From Favolaschia claudopus (lineage: Eukaryota > Basidiomycota > Agaricomycetes > Agaricales > Mycenaceae): DNA of 64,000 nt. Both the position numbers and the translations under genes were made by a program. The stretch's first letter is position 1, and every line of letters starts with the position of its first letter. Where the stretch lies: positions 744,001-808,000 of the forward strand of contig JAWWNJ010000089.1 of the NCBI GenBank assembly GCA_037176885.1. The letters are read 5' to 3'. This document shows, piece after piece, positions 52,698-63,616 of the stretch. The notes below the pieces were generated by a model, which worked only from the letters and a program-made list of their open reading frames with translations, was not told the origin of the DNA and searched no databases.

Positions 52698-54657
52698 TCC
52701 ACACACCCCTCTTATTGCTGATGAGTGGGAGAAGCTTCTGCGATGTACTGGTCTTCTTGAACGATATTCTGCCATTCCAAATGGGTTGCGAGTCGGATTT
52801 GATATTGCAATCCCATCCATCCACTCCACTTTCACACCTCCCAATAGCCAAACTCTACACGCTCATCTGGCTCCTTTCCGCCAAGTCATTACTTCCGAAT
52901 TTTCTGCCGGCCGTTACATTGGGCCTTTCACCCGCTCTGAACTCGAAACTTCTATCGGCCCCTTTCAATCCTCACCTCTTGCTATGGTCCCAAAGCCACA
53001 CGAGCTGCATAAAATGCGTCTTGTCCAGAACTATTCCTTTCCTCGTACTCCTCGCGACGGACTCTTTTCTATTAATTATTTCATCAACTCCGACGATTTT
53101 CCCTGCACTTGGGGCACTTTCAATGCGATGTGCTTCAAGGTCTCTATGCTACCTCCCGGATGCCAAATTGCCGTTCGCGACATATCTGAGGCATACCGAA
53201 ATATTCCAACCCACCCTTCACAATGGCCAGGGATGGTCCTTCGCCTGCCGTCCAATTTATTCGAGCTGTCGTCCCGTTCTGACCTTCAAAACTCCGACGA
53301 AGATTTTTATGCCGTGGACACCAATGTTTGCTTTGGTGAATCATCTGGCGCCGGAGCTTATGGTGTCGTCGGTGATGGATTTGCAGACATTATCCGAGCT
53401 CATGGTATTGGTCCCACTTCGAAATGGGTCGACGATTCCAATTTCATCCGTATTCTTTGCTCCGAGCTGGCCGCATACAATGCTAAACGCGAAGCTTTGC
53501 ATCGCCGCCTCCTCCAACTCGGCGGGCGCCACCAAAGTGGGGGCCGCTTGTGGTGGGGTGGTACTGAACTCGCTGATGGCCGAATTGAAGAATACGATGA
53601 AGATTTTGCATTTCCCATTGCAGACCTCTCACAATCCTCCCCGCGTAGCGAAACCGACACCCTATACACATACAACTTCGATGATATTGACCGTCTATCC
53701 CAACAACTCGGGATGCCGTGGAAACAGTCCAAAGATATTCCATTCTCCTCTGCCGCACCGTTTACCGGAATCATATGGGACTTGGACTCCCGTACGATAT
53801 CGCTCACACCTACAAAGATTGACAAATATCAGACGGCCATCGCGGAGTGGAAGGAATCTCGTACGCACATTCTATCCGAAGTCCAGAGACTACACGGCAA
53901 GCTTCTACATGCGTGCCTCATCGTTCCAGCCGGACGCGCGTACATCACCAGCCTGGAGTCCATGCTGGGGATATTCGGTGACAGTCCTTTCATGCCGCGT
54001 ACCCCCCCTCGTTCCACCGCTGCCGATCTCCGATGGTGGTCAGACACCCTCGCGAAACCCAATCTCTCCAGAGCCATCCCAGGTCCCTGCGAGGTCCTTG
54101 ACATCAACGCCTATTCCGATGCCAGTTCCGGTGTTGGAATCGCGGTGGTTATTGGCGAGGGATGGCGGGCGTGGAAGCTGCGGCCTGGATGGGACTCCAC
54201 TGAGCGCGGAATTTTATGGGCCGAAGCGATTGGTTTCGAGTTCCTTGTCAGAACGATCGTCGAGCTGGATGCCCGGCCTGGACACATCGTCGTCTACGGC
54301 GACAACGAAGGAGTCGTCAAGGGTTGGTGGAACGGACGAAGCAAGAACCCAGATGTCAACGATATCTTCCGACACATCCATGATTTGTCAGCGCGAGCTG
54401 GCATCACTTTCCACACTCGCTACGTCCAATCCAGCGCAAACCCAGCCGACGATCCCTCTCGCGGCAGATATCCCTCTCGCTGCTTCCTCCTCCCACCCAT
54501 TACAATTCCTGCAAACATTGCCCCCTTCATCGTCAACTTCGACAGTCCTCTCCCTGCCTGCTCCACAAGTCCACTTCCCAAGGTCTATAGCGCCGCCAAC
54601 CGCCAATTCGAGCGCAACAACGACAATTGGATTGCCGAGTTCCTTGTCCAGGATTGA
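52360..54657 (+). CDS. pol: Retrotransposon reverse transcriptase / RNase H
   Basis: The frame is open from 52060 to 54657; ATG 52360 is the last one before the conserved region, and translation may instead come from Gag by frameshift or splicing. It overlaps the end of gag in the +1 frame. The RT region spans about 52840-53800: MVPKPHELHKMRLVQNYS, VRDISEAYRNIPTHPSQW and the active-site WVDD (Asp-Asp at 53431-53436; most retroelements have YxDD, and W-VDD is usual in this branch). RNase H follows with Asp (54118-54120, YSDASSG), Glu (54223-54225, WAEAIG), Asp (54301-54303, VYGDNEG) and ADDPSRG at the end. All catalytic acids are present and no stop interrupts, so it looks functional. Confidence 0.88.
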   Translation: MRHTSQLQNLTMGLSFFARAWPRDPGSARFVLDPTKIYPNAAPRHSGTARRQGATGTKAESCPTRRVSTFVSNSSARRDARVLVTAPDTFTSALVAALPITELRAALRARSYNPHTPLIADEWEKLLRCTGLLERYSAIPNGLRVGFDIAIPSIHSTFTPPNSQTLHAHLAPFRQVITSEFSAGRYIGPFTRSELETSIGPFQSSPLAMVPKPHELHKMRLVQNYSFPRTPRDGLFSINYFINSDDFPCTWGTFNAMCFKVSMLPPGCQIAVRDISEAYRNIPTHPSQWPGMVLRLPSNLFELSSRSDLQNSDEDFYAVDTNVCFGESSGAGAYGVVGDGFADIIRAHGIGPTSKWVDDSNFIRILCSELAAYNAKREALHRRLLQLGGRHQSGGRLWWGGTELADGRIEEYDEDFAFPIADLSQSSPRSETDTLYTYNFDDIDRLSQQLGMPWKQSKDIPFSSAAPFTGIIWDLDSRTISLTPTKIDKYQTAIAEWKESRTHILSEVQRLHGKLLHACLIVPAGRAYITSLESMLGIFGDSPFMPRTPPRSTAADLRWWSDTLAKPNLSRAIPGPCEVLDINAYSDASSGVGIAVVIGEGWRAWKLRPGWDSTERGILWAEAIGFEFLVRTIVELDARPGHIVVYGDNEGVVKGWWNGRSKNPDVNDIFRHIHDLSARAGITFHTRYVQSSANPADDPSRGRYPSRCFLLPPITIPANIAPFIVNFDSPLPACSTSPLPKVYSAANRQFERNNDNWIAEFLVQD

Positions 54658-56046
54658 ACCTAAAGTGCTATCTCATGGTGCCAGGTACGTGCTCCACGCC
54701 GTCGCCAACCGGCCAGCTATAATCAATTCTACATAACCTTCAGGTCTCGCGCTAATCCCTACCCCGCCCACATACAGCTCAATCCCTCTGCTCTCCGTCC
54801 GAGATGCTTTGCGGATCAACGGCTGTATAAGTGGAAGCCACTGTACTCCAGATCCGACCGCGACAACCTCCCTAAAGCCGACCTCGAGCTCGTCACTACT
54901 GTGGCGTCGCATGCTTGGGCGGATGGCACTTTAGGCACCTACGGCTCCGGCTTGCTTTTATTCCACTCCTACTGCGACTCTCGTGCCATCCCCGAGTCGG
55001 CTCGGGCTCCTGCATCTGCCGATCTCCTCGCCGGCTTTCTAGCAACTGCTGCTGGAAACTATGCTGGCAAAACCCTCGAAAACTACTTTGCAGGTGTTCG
55101 GGCATGGCACATTCTACACGGTGTTCCATGGCTTCCGAATCGAGATGAGTGTGACGCTCTTCTGCGCGCCGCAACCTCGCTACAGCCAAAATCTTCTCAC
55201 AAAAAGAAGCGGCAACCGTACTTGATTGAAACCATTGAACACATTCTCGCCCACCTTGATCTCTCGACTCCCTTCGACGCTGCAGTGGCCTCTTGTCTGA
55301 CCGCTGCATTCTATTCCTGTGCTCGGATAGGCGAGGTCACCGTTAAATCCCTCCAAACATTCAACAGCCGAATACACGTCAAACCGTCAAATGTTCGGGA
55401 AGAGCGAAACTCAAATGGTCTCAGTATGACAGTCTTTGCAATCCCCGTCACAAAGGCAAATCCTGACGGAGAGGATGTTTACTTTGCTGCACATCCGGGC
55501 ATCAGTGATCCTGTCGCGCTCTTCCAGAACCATCGTCGCATCAACAATCCTCCTCATGACTCCCACCTCTTCGCATATAAGCACGGCAAGGCGTTGCGAC
55601 CTCTAACAAAACCAGCCTTCATCGCACGCCTCCATAAAGCCAGCCGTGCTGCCGGTATCGATCCTTTACAAGGGCACGGAATTCGGATCGGCTCCACGCT
55701 CTTCTACCTGCTGCGCGGGACGCCCTTCGACGTCGTCAGAACCATTGGTCGTTGGTCCAGCGATGCCTTCCTGCTCTACCTCCGAAAACATGCTCAAATC
55801 ATGGCTCCATATATGCAAGCCAATCCCGATCTACATGCCGACTTCATCCGTATCTCTATGCCACCTATTCGCTGTGAGTCTTCCCTCCTAGGTTTTGGGG
55901 ATCCTGCGGGATGCGTCGCCTCGACTCCTACTGATTGGGTATCCCTGCAGAACCCCACACTGCGCCGGAAGGCCGGGCTTGCGCCCGCTTTCACCCACCT
56001 GCGAGCTAAGACGAGACAGATTCACAAATTGACGTTCTCTGACTAA
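54353..56046 (+). CDS. Retrotransposon tyrosine recombinase (integrase)
   Basis: The catalytic exon 54744-56046 is certain. Upstream, a frame overlapping the end of pol in a different register joins it through a 59-base intron (54685-54743, GTACGT ... CTTCAG) with exact frame, giving a Ser/Pro-rich N-terminus; the ATG at 54353 is only one option. After the splice come ANPYPAHIQLN and LRPRCFADQRLYKWKPL, then the core-binding domain (LGTYGSGLLLFHSYC). The catalytic domain has Arg in SCARIGE (55324-55326), H-x-x-R in GHGIRIGS (55675-55686), GRWSSDAF and the nucleophile Tyr in LLYLRKHAQ (55777-55779). It cuts and joins DNA through a 3'-phosphotyrosine and inserts a circular cDNA. The stop lies inside repeat A2. 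Confidence 0.85.
55936..56028 (+). repeat. Retrotransposon repeat B1
   Basis: 93 bases from TGGGTATCCCTGCAG to TTCACAAA, the same as 56392-56484. It lies within the 3' end of the recombinase reading frame and abuts A2. Confidence 0.93.
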
Positions 56047-56169
56047 CGAAGCATGAGTCAGTCAGAGAACAGGGTTTGTGAATCTGAGACAGTCGACAAA
56101 GGATCGTGTCTCACCTTTGGCGACCATCTCGTCGAGCTCGACAGTGCTTCCAGCGTCTTTTTCTCTGCG
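56029..56169 (+). repeat. Retrotransposon repeat A2
   Basis: 141 bases matching A1 (50965-51105). Its first 18 bases supply the last codons and stop of the recombinase gene. A2 plus the 222 unique bases that follow may serve as terminator or second promoter region. Confidence 0.93.
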
Positions 56170-56391
56170 CCCACCCACCCTTCCCTTGCTAAATATTTGA
56201 TTCTTCGTTCTAATGTTGTATTAATACAAGTCCGTCTCTTTCTACTCTACTGCCAGTGCATACAATATTCTATCATACTACCTCCGATACTCAGTTATTC
56301 GTTCTAATAGTGCTGTATTACTGAAATCTGTTGTATTCTACTCCATATTGCTCACTACGAGCGCCGGTTCATTCTGGCTAGGGCCAGTGTC

Positions 56392-56484
56392 TGGGTATCC
56401 CTGCAGAACCCCACACTGCGCCGGAAGGCCGGGCTTGCGCCCGCTTTCACCCACCTGCGAGCTAAGACGAGACAGATTCACAAA
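56392..56484 (+). repeat. Retrotransposon repeat B2 (right end)
   Basis: 93 bases matching B1; the element ends at CACAAA (56484), after which host DNA starts with caagatac. Confidence 0.93.
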
Positions 56485-57134
56485 CAAGATACAATGTTCT
56501 TTACCACAAACTTCAATTGCAAGACGAGCTCAAGGCTCCTGGCGCCATCAGCCACAGTTCCCCCATATAAAGCAATATCTAGCACACTGTGGACGCCATC
56601 AACCACACCGCTCACCCAGAATTACCGAAATGACCATGGCCAAATGTCTTTTCTTCAAGTCCCCTCGTCGACTCTGCTTCCCCCTCTTGGCCCCAATCTC
56701 TCTCTGGCAAAATGGCCGTTAGTTCTTGAATCCCTCTATGCTTCCCCTGATACTGATTCTGCCCTCAGACAAACGAGAATCACAATAACATTCCCTCTCC
56801 CGGCTTTCAGATTTTTGACCAATTTCATCGGTTCCTCACCATGCACCCGGAATACCACAACATTACGGCGGCGGTTCCTTCAACGCCGACTCCCGCAAAC
56901 ACAACTGGCGGATCTGTCGCAGACGAAAATCGGGACAATCATGCAGGTGCGTTGCAAACCGTCAGAATGAAATCTGACGCTAAGTTTGTGAAATTTCAGC
57001 TCCTGTCCGCGAACGCTATGAGAGCGCACGCGTTCAAACACAGGCACTCGCAGCCCCGCCATCCTACCAGTCCGTTCTGGGCCCAGCCACCCTAGCACCA
57101 TCCGCGTCGACGTCAAATCCTCGCCACGTGAACC
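56485..57134. other. Flank right of the retrotransposon / promoter of next gene
   Basis: No gene recognised. Presumably includes the promoter of the gene at 57135; no TATA box stands out. Confidence 0.4.
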
Positions 57135-60111
57135 ATGAGCGAGTTTCCAATCTCAATACCTCTGCCGTCAATCGTGACCGCGTCAATCACGCCCTCGCCT
57201 CCCTTCCTCGCAGCGCAACATCTTCTCTCGCCGTTCGCAATCGACGCACCAGAGGTCCAGCACGCGGAGGGCCGGTCCTCGCGAGCCGCCCGCAGCGACG
57301 AGCTATTCCAGATGTCTCCCACTGCCTCGAGGCAAATGCAGACACTCCGACAGCCAGAATCATCGTCCTTGTATATCCCCCCCTCGTAAGCTCGCTTCAA
57401 TCTTTCTATATCCTCTTATTTATCTCTGATTCACAACCTCAGAGTCCGCATGCTGGCCCCCGCGAGTTTCTCGTTTACAACATCCTCCATCTCGACTTTC
57501 TGGAGATTCTGGAAGAAAACCATCTGCTCTACCGATACATCCTTCCTCTCAATACGCGCGTCAACGATCTCCTGCGCATGGCTCATGGTGACATGGTCGT
57601 TTCGGGCGCTCGTTTCGGCTTCGAAGAGACCATTCGGTCATCTGCTGCCGCGGCAGTTGCGGTCACCACCGTCCAGCCGCTGGGACTTGCAGATCGCGGG
57701 CGGACCTCTGCCCATTTTACGGGACCCCGCCTTCGCGTCATACCTCAACCCCTCCAGACCACCCTTCACGAGCTCTCGCTCGATCGCAACCACTTCGCGG
57801 ACCCCGGGAGCTTCCGGGATGGATCTTGGATTATCAGACTCGGTTCGTGCCTTTCTTCTTACTTTCGGTTGCCTGCTCACGATGTTAACAGCTGTCATGG
57901 GAACTGAGCTGAGCTACATCTCTTCGGACGGCCGCCGTCATGGCCATGACTGCCTCGGTCAGCACATTTACTCGCTGTTTCCTTGCGATGGCAACAGTAT
58001 GCGTTCGGATGACGACGTGAACACGTCGGGAGGGGAGGAAGTAGACAGCGAGGAAGAAGAGCACACAGTAGCGCGTTTGCTCTGGGTATGTGGAAACCAA
58101 ACTCCTTTGCTTTGTTGTTTCAACTGATATCTTCGCAGCGCACACCTCGCAACACCGCCGCCCAGACCCCTCGGTTGACTCGTTCGAACGCACATGCTGC
58201 ACCTGCTCCTCAAAACACTCCAGCAGGCAGCGCTCCAGCCACCACACCAAGCCGTCCGCGTGTGCGCACCACTGCAGATGCCGCCACCTCCACTTCCGAC
58301 CTTCCGCGCCGCGTGCTTCGCGATCCCGCCAGTACCGCCAGTGCCGCACCTGCACGCGCAACCGTCTCCTCCCCACCTGCCTTAACTCGCCCACCTCGCT
58401 CTCGCCGTGTGCTTGGTGACCTCCCCGTCCCCCGAGCCCGCACGCGCTCGTTGTCCCCCGGAGCCTGACTTCTCTCTTCCTCGTAGACTCTGGGGCGACG
58501 AGACCACATACGAGCCTCACTCTCGCGGTGATTTCAGCCCCAACCGATTCACGCATGACATCATGCAGCGGGCCGTCGAAGGCGCCGGCTCTGTCCCTCC
58601 CCTGTCAATCCGCGGCGCCAATATCGACCAGATGGTGGACGCATTAGTATCAGTCATAGATAGGCTTGGTAGAACAGGCGATTATACAGAGCTCTTGAAT
58701 CCGGACCGCAGTTTTGTAATGTAAGTTCTTTCCTGAACTTGGAATCCTTCTTGTCTAACTTCAAGTGCAGGACCACGGATGAGGCGGTGGGGGAAGGGGT
58801 GGAACGCGAGGTCGTTCACGCAGCGCTCCACCGGGAGCTTGCGGAGGAATCTACCTATTTCAATCACGGAGAAGACAACGTGCTCACCCTTCGCGTACTT
58901 CCGTCATCCATCCCTGCTTCGCCCGCACGACTCGCCAAATTCAAGCGTTTGGGTGCCCTCTGCGGCCTTAGCCACATCCTTGGTCAATCGACCCCCTCGA
59001 TCAGCGTTGCTCTTTTTCAGTATATTGTAAACCACTGCGATTTCCGCGCCCTCTCGCGCAACTTTTCCTACGAATGGTTCCCCGTCCTCACGCGCCAACT
59101 TCTTGACTTCCTGGCGACTTCCGAGACTGATGATCTTAGTGCTTTTCAAACCCATCTCATCACTTATCATGGCGCAGGGGTAAGTGTCTGCACTGTGTGT
59201 TATTTGTAATCTCAATTCTGGTTCAGGCTGCAGCGTTTCGCTACCGCGATCGTGCTCAGCATGACTCCCTTGCTGTCCACATGCTGTATTTCGCTACGGT
59301 CGCAAATGGCACGTTTGATAAACCGGAGCCCACTTCCTTCCGCACGGGGTATCTTCTGTCATGCAGAAACGGGATCACCCTGGCTTGGGTGAGTTGTCCT
59401 CATTTACGTCTCAACTTGCTTACTGAATTCTTCACCACAGGCAATCCGCAACTTTGAAGGCGGGCCAGACACGTTCTTCAGCGTGATGGCAACCTCTCGC
59501 ATCAGCTCTGCAGACTCTCTGCTCGCTGTTCTCGACATTGTGAACGCTTCCAACTCGGCGGAACTCCTCGACTCTTTGCGCGGTATCACAGGCGACATCA
59601 CTCTCACCTTCCACATGCTCATCGAGCGTTACCTGCGTGGCATCGGCACACCTTGTCCTGCGATGTTCGCTGCCGCGAAGGGGGCGTTCCACTCCATCAT
59701 CGACCTAGACCGCATCGACTCCCCGGCCTTCCGCTCTCAGATGCTTGCGTGGGCTGCTACAGGCTCGCCCTTCGTTGATCCAGCGGGCGGTCGTATCTCG
59801 GTGCGTCTTTCCTTTGTTCTCTGATTCATACACCGAGCTTAATCGCCCAACAGTTGGGCCCTATCAACACCCATGGAGAGGGTTATGGAGTTCCTGGCAG
59901 TACCACTGCGGAGCGCGATGTCTTGGCCAGGGAAGGCACTTTCCATATTCAGACCTGCCATCGCAGCATCCGCTTCCCAGTCGAATACGCCCTCCGCCTC
60001 GCTGAAGCTCGCTATGTTCCAGAGGGAGAACCTCGCGACTTCCAAGAAGCTTTTGATTACTGGTTTTTGACTCAATCTCTCATCGCTATCGGTCGCCATA
60101 GTATGATGTAG
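57135..60111 (+). CDS. Large Agaricomycete-type protein of unknown function, nine exons
   Basis: Exons 57135-57385, 57445-57842, 57892-58085, 58139-58449, 58487-58720, 58771-59179, 59227-59388, 59441-59800, 59854-60111 keep one frame (858 residues). The four introns after exon 5 (47-53 bases, GTAAGT or GTGAGT-like donors) are firm. The one at 58450-58486 is only 37 bases and doubtful, and the start (MSEFPISIPLP) is the best of few choices. Residues about 85-215 form a compact domain (REFLVYNILHLDFLEI), followed by an acidic run (SGGEEVDSEEEE) and about 100 residues of Ala/Pro/Thr/Arg linker. The C-terminal 480 residues are globular (VPPLSIRGANIDQMVDALV; TEPTSFRTGYLL-type segment; RSQMLAWAATGSPF; last residues RHSMM). 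From memory, this C-terminal pattern belongs to a family expanded in mushroom genomes with distant HECT-like character; I cannot confirm that. No signal peptide or membrane segment. Confidence 0.65.
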
Positions 60112-60179
60112 TTTCTCTCTGCTTTGAATTTGTTACCGCTCCACCTACTGTGTAACATGTAGTTTGCTATGTCTCTTCT

Positions 60180-60640
60180 AATGAAAATGGTGTTGAGCTT
60201 TAATTCCTTTGAAACTCCTTGAGTTGAGCGAAGCTCTCAACGAAGCATTGCGCCTCAACAATTGAATCCGAGTTTGTGTATCTGGTTCTGAGACCCCCAT
60301 TTCAAAATCCTCATTGCGTCGTCAATATTGGGCCGGATGCCTTGATTACATTTTTCCTCTGTAGTTCATACAATACTCTATACCTATGAGGCTTTTCAGC
60401 ATGAGTTTCCCTTGAATGTTAAGGCCCCATAACTCGAGTTTTGCGACACCTTTCTGTCACACGTTGTGACATCCGTGACAACCGACATTTCGACTCGACC
60501 AGGGACTCAATTCACCTAGTTCTATCTTGTATGCGACCATTCAGAAGTGCCCCCAACGACTTCTGCTGCTACCTCTTCTGTTTTGTGCCATCTAAGAAAT
60601 TCTGATCAACTCAATTCTCGTCAGACAGCTCTGAATTTGT
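60180..60640 (+). repeat. Dispersed direct repeat, copy 1 (about 460-480 bp)
   Basis: Clearly homologous to 63083-63565 in the same orientation. Shared runs include acatttttcctctgtag, cagcatgagtttccct and ttaaggccccataactc. Both copies start near TGAAAA and end near TCAACTCA, but they differ by many substitutions and small gaps, and no target duplication is visible. Confidence 0.75.
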
Positions 60641-60649
60641 CTGAGTGGC

Positions 60650-62170
60650 TCGTACTTGCCAGAAGCCCTAGAATCTACACTTCCGATGCTTCATGCACCG
60701 CTCCGTTGCTCGCCTGTCTTACATACTTCAACTCCAAATTCAAAATCTTTGTGATTTCAACTTGCCTTCAAAGTTAGAGGCTCTCCAATCCTTTGGTGCT
60801 TCGCGGCAAACCGTCTCAAGCATCTCGCTCATACTTGATGACATCCTCTTCCTTTACCCTCTCCTCTTGTACTCATCTTCGCCTCCATTTGATTGCAAAA
60901 GCAATCTCGCAGACAATGACAGCACCAATGTATGCCACTAGTACCTCCAGCAGCATTCCAGGAATGCTAACGCTGCACGCGTTCCCTGGTCATTTGTCAT
61001 TCTGACTTGTTTTTACACCTCCCAGTTGACATATCTGTCCTCCCACATCCGCTCTCATGCCACATCCTTGAAACTCCAGACAACGAAATGCAATTATTAC
61101 CTGACATCTCTCAGCTCGCGGCGCCGTTGTGTTATTTGCTACATTCGTGGTACCGCTGCGTTTCGTCTGTTTTCGCTTAACTCGTTCCAATTTTTTACGT
61201 TACCTTGAGGTGAGTCCATCTTTCTCTTCATACAGCTAGACCGGCTCAACTATGGCAAGGCATCACTTATAGTGCGTCCCATTCTCGAGAATATTCAGGT
61301 TTCTTCATACACACTCGCCTTCGATACCATGGCATAACCACGCTGTCTCAACATTCATCTCGACGTCGCCGACTATGACCCGCGTCAAGGGGGAGAACAA
61401 CCTCAACGAAGCTGGATGGCGCGTTTTACGCCGGCACTCTACCGCTCATGTTCGCCGTGCTCGCTGACAACGAGGGCGATTCCTCCGTACAAACACTGCT
61501 GTACCTCCCGCTTGCTCTGACCCCAGTCAGTCTGCGTCATCCACCTCTTCCTACACCAACTCCATGGCGTCCTCTACCTTTACCCTCTCCTCCACCACAG
61601 ACGCCGTTTCGGCACATCGCGCGTCGTCCACTCTCTCGAAAACGACTTGAACTCCACATCGACGTGAATTCTTTCAATTTTGACGAGGACCGAACAAATA
61701 AATAACTTACCTGTCTCAATAGATCCACCCGCCGCCGCTCCGCGTTCGGAAATAGATTTGGGAAGCGCGGGCGCGGAGAGATGAGGTTGATGTTGATGTG
61801 CGCGCGTGTTCGCGCCGGGAGGGCAATGGAACGGCGGAGTCGAAACGCGACGAGTTCGATCCTCGATTCTTACCGTGTAGTCTAGTACTAACTACCCTTT
61901 CTCAGCCTCGAGTTATGTAGGTCGGTCGAGGCTTTGATTCGAGTGACTCGGACACAGGTGAGTTTATTAATCTATTCTTCATTTCAGTTCGATTCATATT
62001 GACCTCTCTTTTCAAAACAGCTCAGTACTATTCAATTCACGCCGACCTCGAATTCTTGAGTGAGATGAGATGTACCAAAGATGTACATTGTGACTGGTTG
62101 GACCAGCGGTGCGTCTGTTTCACCTCACTGCGGTTTTCTTAGAAAGGTTCTGACTTCGCTTCTTTACTTT
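60650..62170. other. Gene-free region between direct repeats
   Basis: No recognisable gene. Short frames (60-86 residues) lie on both strands. 61950-62030 has GTGAGT and CAG sites but no frame to connect them. Confidence 0.4.
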
Positions 62171-62174
62171 GGAT

Positions 62175-62400
62175 CTAGACTTGCTCGCGTTGAATGCCTA
62201 CTGGCATTGTGACTGGTTAGAGTAGCTTCGGTGAGTGTGTTTAATTTGCTCGCGTTGAATGCCTACGTTCAATGAGATGCTCATTTCGACGGTTTAGGTG
62301 AATGCTTTCAATTTGCTCGCGTTGAACGGTGATGTGCAATGAGATGCACATTTCGACTGGTTAGAGCAGCTTCGGTGAGTGCCTTCAATTTCCTCTCAAC
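62175..62400 (+). repeat. Short tandem units of about 70 bp
   Basis: Three to four imperfect units built on ttgctcgcgttgaa, then gagatgcncatttcgac and ggttagagnagcttcg. Each begins with a donor-like GTGAGTG or GTGAATG (62230, 62300, 62372). Possible non-coding repeats or duplicated exon edges. Confidence 0.55.
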
Positions 62401-63082
62401 TCGTCGTTTATTTCAATGTTTTCGAATTTCTACACTTGCCCCTGCTTGTTACTCTGCTGTTTCGCGCATGTGCGGCTCTGTGTTCTGATTTGATATTCTG
62501 AAGCTGTCGAAGGTATTTGGACTTGCCGAGTTTGTAGGAGTGTGCTTGACATCGCACCAAGCTGCATCTGGTGAGTCTTTGCCTTTTTCTGTTTCTGTTT
62601 CAAGAGTTGGTTTCAACTGTTGTATTGCGCGCGTTCACTCCTGTCTGTTTCTATTCATTCCTCTCAACTCTTTCCATTCAAGCTGTTGACGGCTTCTCGC
62701 AGGACCTCTTTTTAACATCCGGGTCCTTGCCTCATTCAATTCGCGCGACACAGTAGTTTTGAATGAAAAACGATTTATTGACTATCTACCACACGGTGCG
62801 TAATTCAATCTTGCTGCTTGACGCGTTGACTGACTTGAGAGGGAATTTGCAGGCTTGATGACGACGGCGTACGCGCGCGAGACGCGGTGAGGCTGATGTA
62901 CGTCGGTGTGGTGCTGAGAGTAGATGGAATTGAGGAGACGAGGGCGGTGAGTTTGCGGGGCGGGGAGGGGAGAATAGTGGTTGCGTCGGTGACGGGTGCC
63001 GAGGTCGGGACAGGCGGCGGCATTCGGGAAGGAAAGAAAGTAGATAGGTAGACACATACCTTCGTTTTCCGCGTCCCTGCTC

Positions 63083-63565
63083 TAATGAAAAATGGTGTTG
63101 AGCTTCAATCACTTCTTTGAGTCTCTCTGAGTTCAAGAAAGTTCTCAACAAAGCAACGTGCCTCAACAATCGGACCCGAGTTTGCGTATCTTTGGTTCTG
63201 AGACACCCATTTTCGAAGCCTCATTACACCGTCAATATTGGGAGGCATGCCTTAGTTACATTTTTCCTCTGTAGCCCATACAATCTTTTATACCTATGAC
63301 ATTTTTCAGCATGAGTTTCCCTCTAATGTTAAGGCCCCATAACTCAAGTTTTGCGTCGCCTTTCTGTCACACAATGTGACATACGTGACACCCGACACTG
63401 TTTCCACCACAAAACAAGTACGACTCAATCAGGAACTCAATCCAGCTAGTTCTATCCTGTATGCGACTGTTCAGAAGTGCCCCAACGAATTCTACTGCCA
63501 TTGCTTCTGTTTTGTGCCATCCCAACAAATTCCGATCAACTCAGGTTTCCGCCCATATGAGACTG
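63083..63565 (+). repeat. Dispersed direct repeat, copy 2
   Basis: Second copy of the 60180-60640 repeat. If the two were LTRs, the internal region would be about 2.4 kb and non-coding; divergence and lack of a matching target duplication argue for two independent or very old copies. Confidence 0.75.
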
Positions 63566-63616
63566 TTTATCTGAGTTGCGAGTACTTTGAGAGCACTGGG
63601 ATGAGACCGAGGACTC

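Larger units (their letters stand above)
50965..56484 (+). mobile_element. Complete Ngaro/DIRS-type tyrosine-recombinase retrotransposon (5520 bp)
   Basis: The ends are split direct repeats in the order A1 - genes - B1 - A2 - B2. A1 50965-51105 and A2 56029-56169 (141 bp each) and B1 55936-56028 and B2 56392-56484 (93 bp each) appear identical by eye. B1 abuts A2, giving the internal junction cacaaa/ttgacg, which equals the two outer ends joined; this is what a circular-DNA integration mechanism requires. There is no target-site duplication, as expected. It encodes gag, RT/RNase H and a tyrosine recombinase with intact catalytic residues, all on +. Identical repeats imply recent insertion. 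This arrangement and the three-protein set define Ngaro-like elements, known in basidiomycetes. Confidence 0.93.

Noticed and set aside
52448..54736. A 762-codon open frame overlapping pol in another register
   Set aside because: It has no motif in most of its length and follows from the codon bias of pol. Only its last part (after about 54350) is kept, as a possible first exon of the recombinase.
60180..63565. Calling the direct-repeat pair an LTR retrotransposon
   Set aside because: The repeats are too diverged, no coding interior exists, and flanks show no target duplication.
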